From assembly GCA_947463165.1 (NCBI GenBank), contig CANHSW010000110.1, positions 1 through 6,960 of the forward strand: a DNA stretch of 6,960 nucleotides, given 5' to 3'. Source of the stretch: Cyanobacteriota bacterium (GTDB taxonomy: Bacteria > Cyanobacteriota > Cyanobacteriia > PCC-6307 > Cyanobiaceae). Of this stretch, positions 5,171-6,960 are shown one piece after another. The translations under genes and the position numbers were made by a program. Every line of letters starts with the position of its first letter. Within the stretch, counting starts at the first letter, position 1. The notes under the pieces are model-generated. The model had not been told where the DNA came from, did not search any database, and saw only the letters and a program-made list of their open reading frames with translations.

Positions 5171-6181
5171 ATGAACCTCCCCGAGCTAGTGGCAGCGGTT
5201 GCGAAAAGTACAGATTTCCCTCCTGAAAGAGTGCGGCAGGTTTGCCGGAGCATGCTCTCCACCTTCACCAAGCTTATCGAGGAGCAGCAGGATTTCCGTT
5301 CACCGATCCTTATGCTTAGGGGCGCTACGGGTCAATTGATTTTAAAGAACTCAGCCCTGCCGGCAGAACTGCAGCTGGAGGGTGGACGCCTGTTTCGGCC
5401 CACCTTCCCGGCGCAGCCTGCTGGTAAACACCAGGCCGTCTTCGTGCTCGGCATGAAAAAGTGCGGCAGTTCGCTTTTCAATACGATCGTGCAGCGGCTC
5501 TGTGCCGCCAACGGAGCTGGTTATCTGAGCTTGCCAGATCAGTCGTTCCAGCAGAACTTCCACTTCGTGCAGCTCGGCACCAGCCCTGAGTTTGCCTCCC
5601 TGTTCCGCGACGGCTGGATCTACGGGGGCTTTCGGCAACTGCCACCATTCCTGTCCGAGCTGGGGTTTTTCCAGAGGCGTCCCAAGCTCCTGCTGGTGCG
5701 CGACCCCCGCGATGCCTTGGTGAGTGAATACTTCTCCGTAGCCTTCAGCCATTCCCTGCCGCCTGCCAGTACCGCCGCGGATGGAGGTGTGAGGGAAGGC
5801 TTGCTGCGTCGGCGTGAAGCGGCACGGGAGCAGACCGTGGATGCCTTCGCGTTGCAGAGCAGCCGCTCCTATGCCCGGCAGCTGGAGCCTTTGCTGCGCC
5901 TCAAGGACGATCCACTGCTCACCGTCTACCGGTATGAGGATGTGGTGCTGGAAAAGCGTCCCTGGATCACCGATCTCGCCAAGCGCCTAAATCTCGCTCT
6001 GCCGCAGCCACTGCTGGAGAGCATCCTTACCGCAGTCGATGTGGTCCCCAGCGAGGAACGCCCAACCGCCTTCGTGCGGCGCGTGGTTCCGGGGGATCAT
6101 CTTGAAAAACTTGCACCTGCCACCATCGAGGAGCTGAACAGCCGCTTCAGCGAATTTCTGCACGCTTTTGGCTATATTTGA
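5171..6181 (+). CDS. Sulfotransferase-family protein with HU-like N-terminal region
   Basis: This 336-residue protein has two parts. Residues 91-103 (FVLGMKKCGSSLF) fit the 5'-phosphosulfate-binding loop of PAPS-dependent sulfotransferases. Residues 173-189 (LLLVRDPRDALVSEYFS) fit the 3'-phosphate-binding segment, with the expected Arg and Ser. A late basic stretch (RRVVPGDHLEKL) precedes the C-terminal helix. Such enzymes transfer sulfate from PAPS to sugars, lipids or peptides; the acceptor here is unknown. The first ~50 residues (MNLPELVAAVAKSTDFPPER, then VRQVCRSMLSTFTKLIEEQQ) resemble the N-terminal helices of HU/IHF nucleoid proteins, but the HU DNA-binding arm is not recognisable after residue 50. 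ATG 5171 was chosen because it places this HU-like start at residue 1; TTG 5132 would add 13 unrelated residues. No signal peptide or membrane segment is seen, so it is probably cytoplasmic. It diverges from the AbrB/PIN remnant and converges on the J-domain gene. Confidence 0.85.
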   Translation: MNLPELVAAVAKSTDFPPERVRQVCRSMLSTFTKLIEEQQDFRSPILMLRGATGQLILKNSALPAELQLEGGRLFRPTFPAQPAGKHQAVFVLGMKKCGSSLFNTIVQRLCAANGAGYLSLPDQSFQQNFHFVQLGTSPEFASLFRDGWIYGGFRQLPPFLSELGFFQRRPKLLLVRDPRDALVSEYFSVAFSHSLPPASTAADGGVREGLLRRREAAREQTVDAFALQSSRSYARQLEPLLRLKDDPLLTVYRYEDVVLEKRPWITDLAKRLNLALPQPLLESILTAVDVVPSEERPTAFVRRVVPGDHLEKLAPATIEELNSRFSEFLHAFGYI

Positions 6182-6248
6182 ATCCAAGTATTAGTGCTGA
6201 TTTACCCTCTCACGCCTCTTCTGTATGGGGCTTGCCAGCGATGGGCAG

Positions 6249-6282
6249 CCAGCCGGGAAATTTTGGCCCAAACCAAAGCTGG
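6249..6282 (+). terminator. Bulged hairpin downstream of the sulfotransferase gene
   Basis: CCAGC (6249-6253) and TTTGG (6262-6266) together pair with the continuous CCAAAGCTGG (6273-6282). This makes ten pairs with an 8-base bulge on one side and a 6-base loop. It is about 70 bases after the stop codon, without a following T-run, so it is only a weak terminator candidate. The rest of the gap at 6182-6411 holds the second dispersed motif, a TTACC/GGTAA mini-hairpin and a CAGGCGCCTG palindrome (6379-6388), but no gene that I can support. Confidence 0.3.
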
Positions 6283-6320
6283 AGATAATCACCCCGCCAG
6301 CATTGCATAGCTGTCGCCGG

Positions 6321-6345
6321 TAAAATCGCCCGGCCAAGCCTAGGG
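6321..6345 (+). repeat. Dispersed intergenic motif, copy 2
   Basis: This is the second copy of the 3785-3809 motif, with three mismatches. It sits between the convergent sulfotransferase and J-domain genes. It is followed by TTTACCAGGGGTAA, which contains a TTACC/GGTAA stem with a 3-base loop. Copy 1 is followed at the same distance by CCTGGG, so the similarity may extend imperfectly to about 40 bases. Confidence 0.5.
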
Positions 6346-6392
6346 TTTACCAGGGGTAAGTGTCCGCATGTCTGTTGGCAGGCGCCTGGGAT

Positions 6393-6414
6393 TGACCCGC
6401 CCCCGATCGGGTTA
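6393..6414 (-). terminator. Hairpin overlapping the J-domain gene stop codon
   Basis: ACCCG (6395-6399) and CGGGT (6408-6412) form a 5-bp stem, extendable by a G-T and a T-A pair on this strand to reach the TAA stop at 6412-6414. The internal palindrome CCCGATCGGG (6402-6411) offers an alternative fold. No T-run follows, so termination is only suggested. Confidence 0.3.
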
Positions 6415-6960
6415 GGCGATCAGCAGTTGGTAGGCGGCGTTGATCCGCCGGAAGGCTTCGGCGTCGCCGCCCATGTCGGGGTGGTGGCACTTCACCAGCC
6501 GCCGGTGGGCCGCCTTTACCGCCGCCAGCGAGGCGCCCTGGGAGAGCTCCAGGACGATCAGGGCCTCGGCCCGCTGCCGATCGGGCCCGGCCTGGCGGGC
6601 GTTGCCCTGGGACTCCTGCCGGCGCCGGGCTTCCCGCTGGCGCCAGGCCTCCTGCTGGCGGCGAGTCTCCCGCTCTCGATCGGCCTGTTGTTGGCTGCGG
6701 GCTTGCTGCTCCCGTTGGGCCTGCTGTTGGCGGTGGTTTTCCTGGTCCCAGCGCGCCTGGTGTTGGCGGCGGGCGGCGGCCTCCAGCTCGGCGATGGCGG
6801 CGAGCAGTTCGTCCACCACCGTCTGCGGATTGCTGCTGAGCCGATCGGCGGCCCGGGGGCCATGCAGGGCGAAGGCCGCCCGCACCGCCGCCTTCACCCG
6901 GCTGGCGGGGCCGGCCAGCACCCAGCGCAGTTCCGTGCCGAGGCCGGGTGAGCGGCGATC
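6412..6960 (-). CDS. J-domain (DnaJ-like) protein, N-terminus outside window
   Basis: The frame is open to the right edge, so the start is outside; 182 C-terminal residues are visible. The first ~60 (RRSPGLGTELRWVLAGPASR onward) are helix-like and not recognised as a known domain. A charged linker of about 60 residues, dominated by Gln, Arg, Ala and Glu (RQQQAQREQQARSQQQADRE), probably forms a long helix or coiled coil. The last ~50 residues are a J domain: helix II AAVKAAHRRLVKC, the HPD motif at 6475-6483 (HHPDMGGD), then helix III EAFRRINAAYQLL. The HPD motif is what J proteins use to stimulate Hsp70/DnaK ATP hydrolysis. The J domain here is at the C-terminus and there is no Gly/Phe or zinc-finger region, so this is a type III co-chaperone with an unknown client. 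It converges on the sulfotransferase gene. Confidence 0.88.
   Translation of the reverse strand, partial: DRRSPGLGTELRWVLAGPASRVKAAVRAAFALHGPRAADRLSSNPQTVVDELLAAIAELEAAARRQHQARWDQENHRQQQAQREQQARSQQQADRERETRRQQEAWRQREARRRQESQGNARQAGPDRQRAEALIVLELSQGASLAAVKAAHRRLVKCHHPDMGGDAEAFRRINAAYQLLIA

Noticed and set aside
6427..6951. 174-codon + strand frame with hydrophobic leucine-rich segments, looking like a membrane protein
   Set aside because: It is the reverse complement of the Gln/Arg-rich linker and J domain, which have a firm HPD motif on the - strand.

Overview
The window looks like chromosome from a GC-rich unicellular picocyanobacterium of the Synechococcus/Cyanobium type. This is inferred from an apocarotenoid-oxygenase-type gene, a ThiO-like amine oxidase, very GC-rich codon use at both ends (47 of 60 bases are G or C at 661-720) and weak or absent Shine-Dalgarno sequences. 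Both edges cut through genes. No rRNA, tRNA, CRISPR array or transposase was seen.

Left block (1-2749, + strand): the C-terminal ~323 residues of a FAD-dependent amino acid oxidase (DAO/ThiO family), then a complete carotenoid cleavage oxygenase with all four iron-binding histidines. A strong hairpin overlaps the oxygenase stop codon, and a second hairpin follows it.

Middle block (2884-4947, all - strand): an accessory region with lower GC (26 of 60 at 3061-3120). It holds a 248-residue protein with two nearly identical 40-residue fascin/beta-trefoil-like repeats and a beta-rich C-terminal domain. Next comes a fumarylacetoacetate hydrolase-family gene lacking its N-terminal region. Just beyond the truncated end lies a 52-bp near-copy of the 3' part of the repeat-protein gene. 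After that is a small gene in which an AbrB-type antitoxin is joined in frame to the C-terminal half of a PIN (VapC-type) toxin. These remnants lie within about 1.1 kb and suggest repeated deletion and recombination. A clean inverted repeat in front of the AbrB start codon looks like a surviving autoregulatory operator.

Right block (5171-6960): a + strand sulfotransferase whose first ~50 residues resemble the N-terminal helices of the nucleoid protein HU, an unusual architecture. It converges on a - strand protein with a C-terminal J domain (HPD motif) behind a long Gln/Arg-rich linker; that gene runs off the right edge. A ~25-bp intergenic motif occurs twice, at 3785-3809 and 6321-6345 (22 of 25 identical).

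The genes do not form one obvious pathway. The main points of interest are the antitoxin-toxin fusion, the HU-like/sulfotransferase architecture, the recently homogenised internal repeat, and the rearrangement scars between 3850 and 4950.
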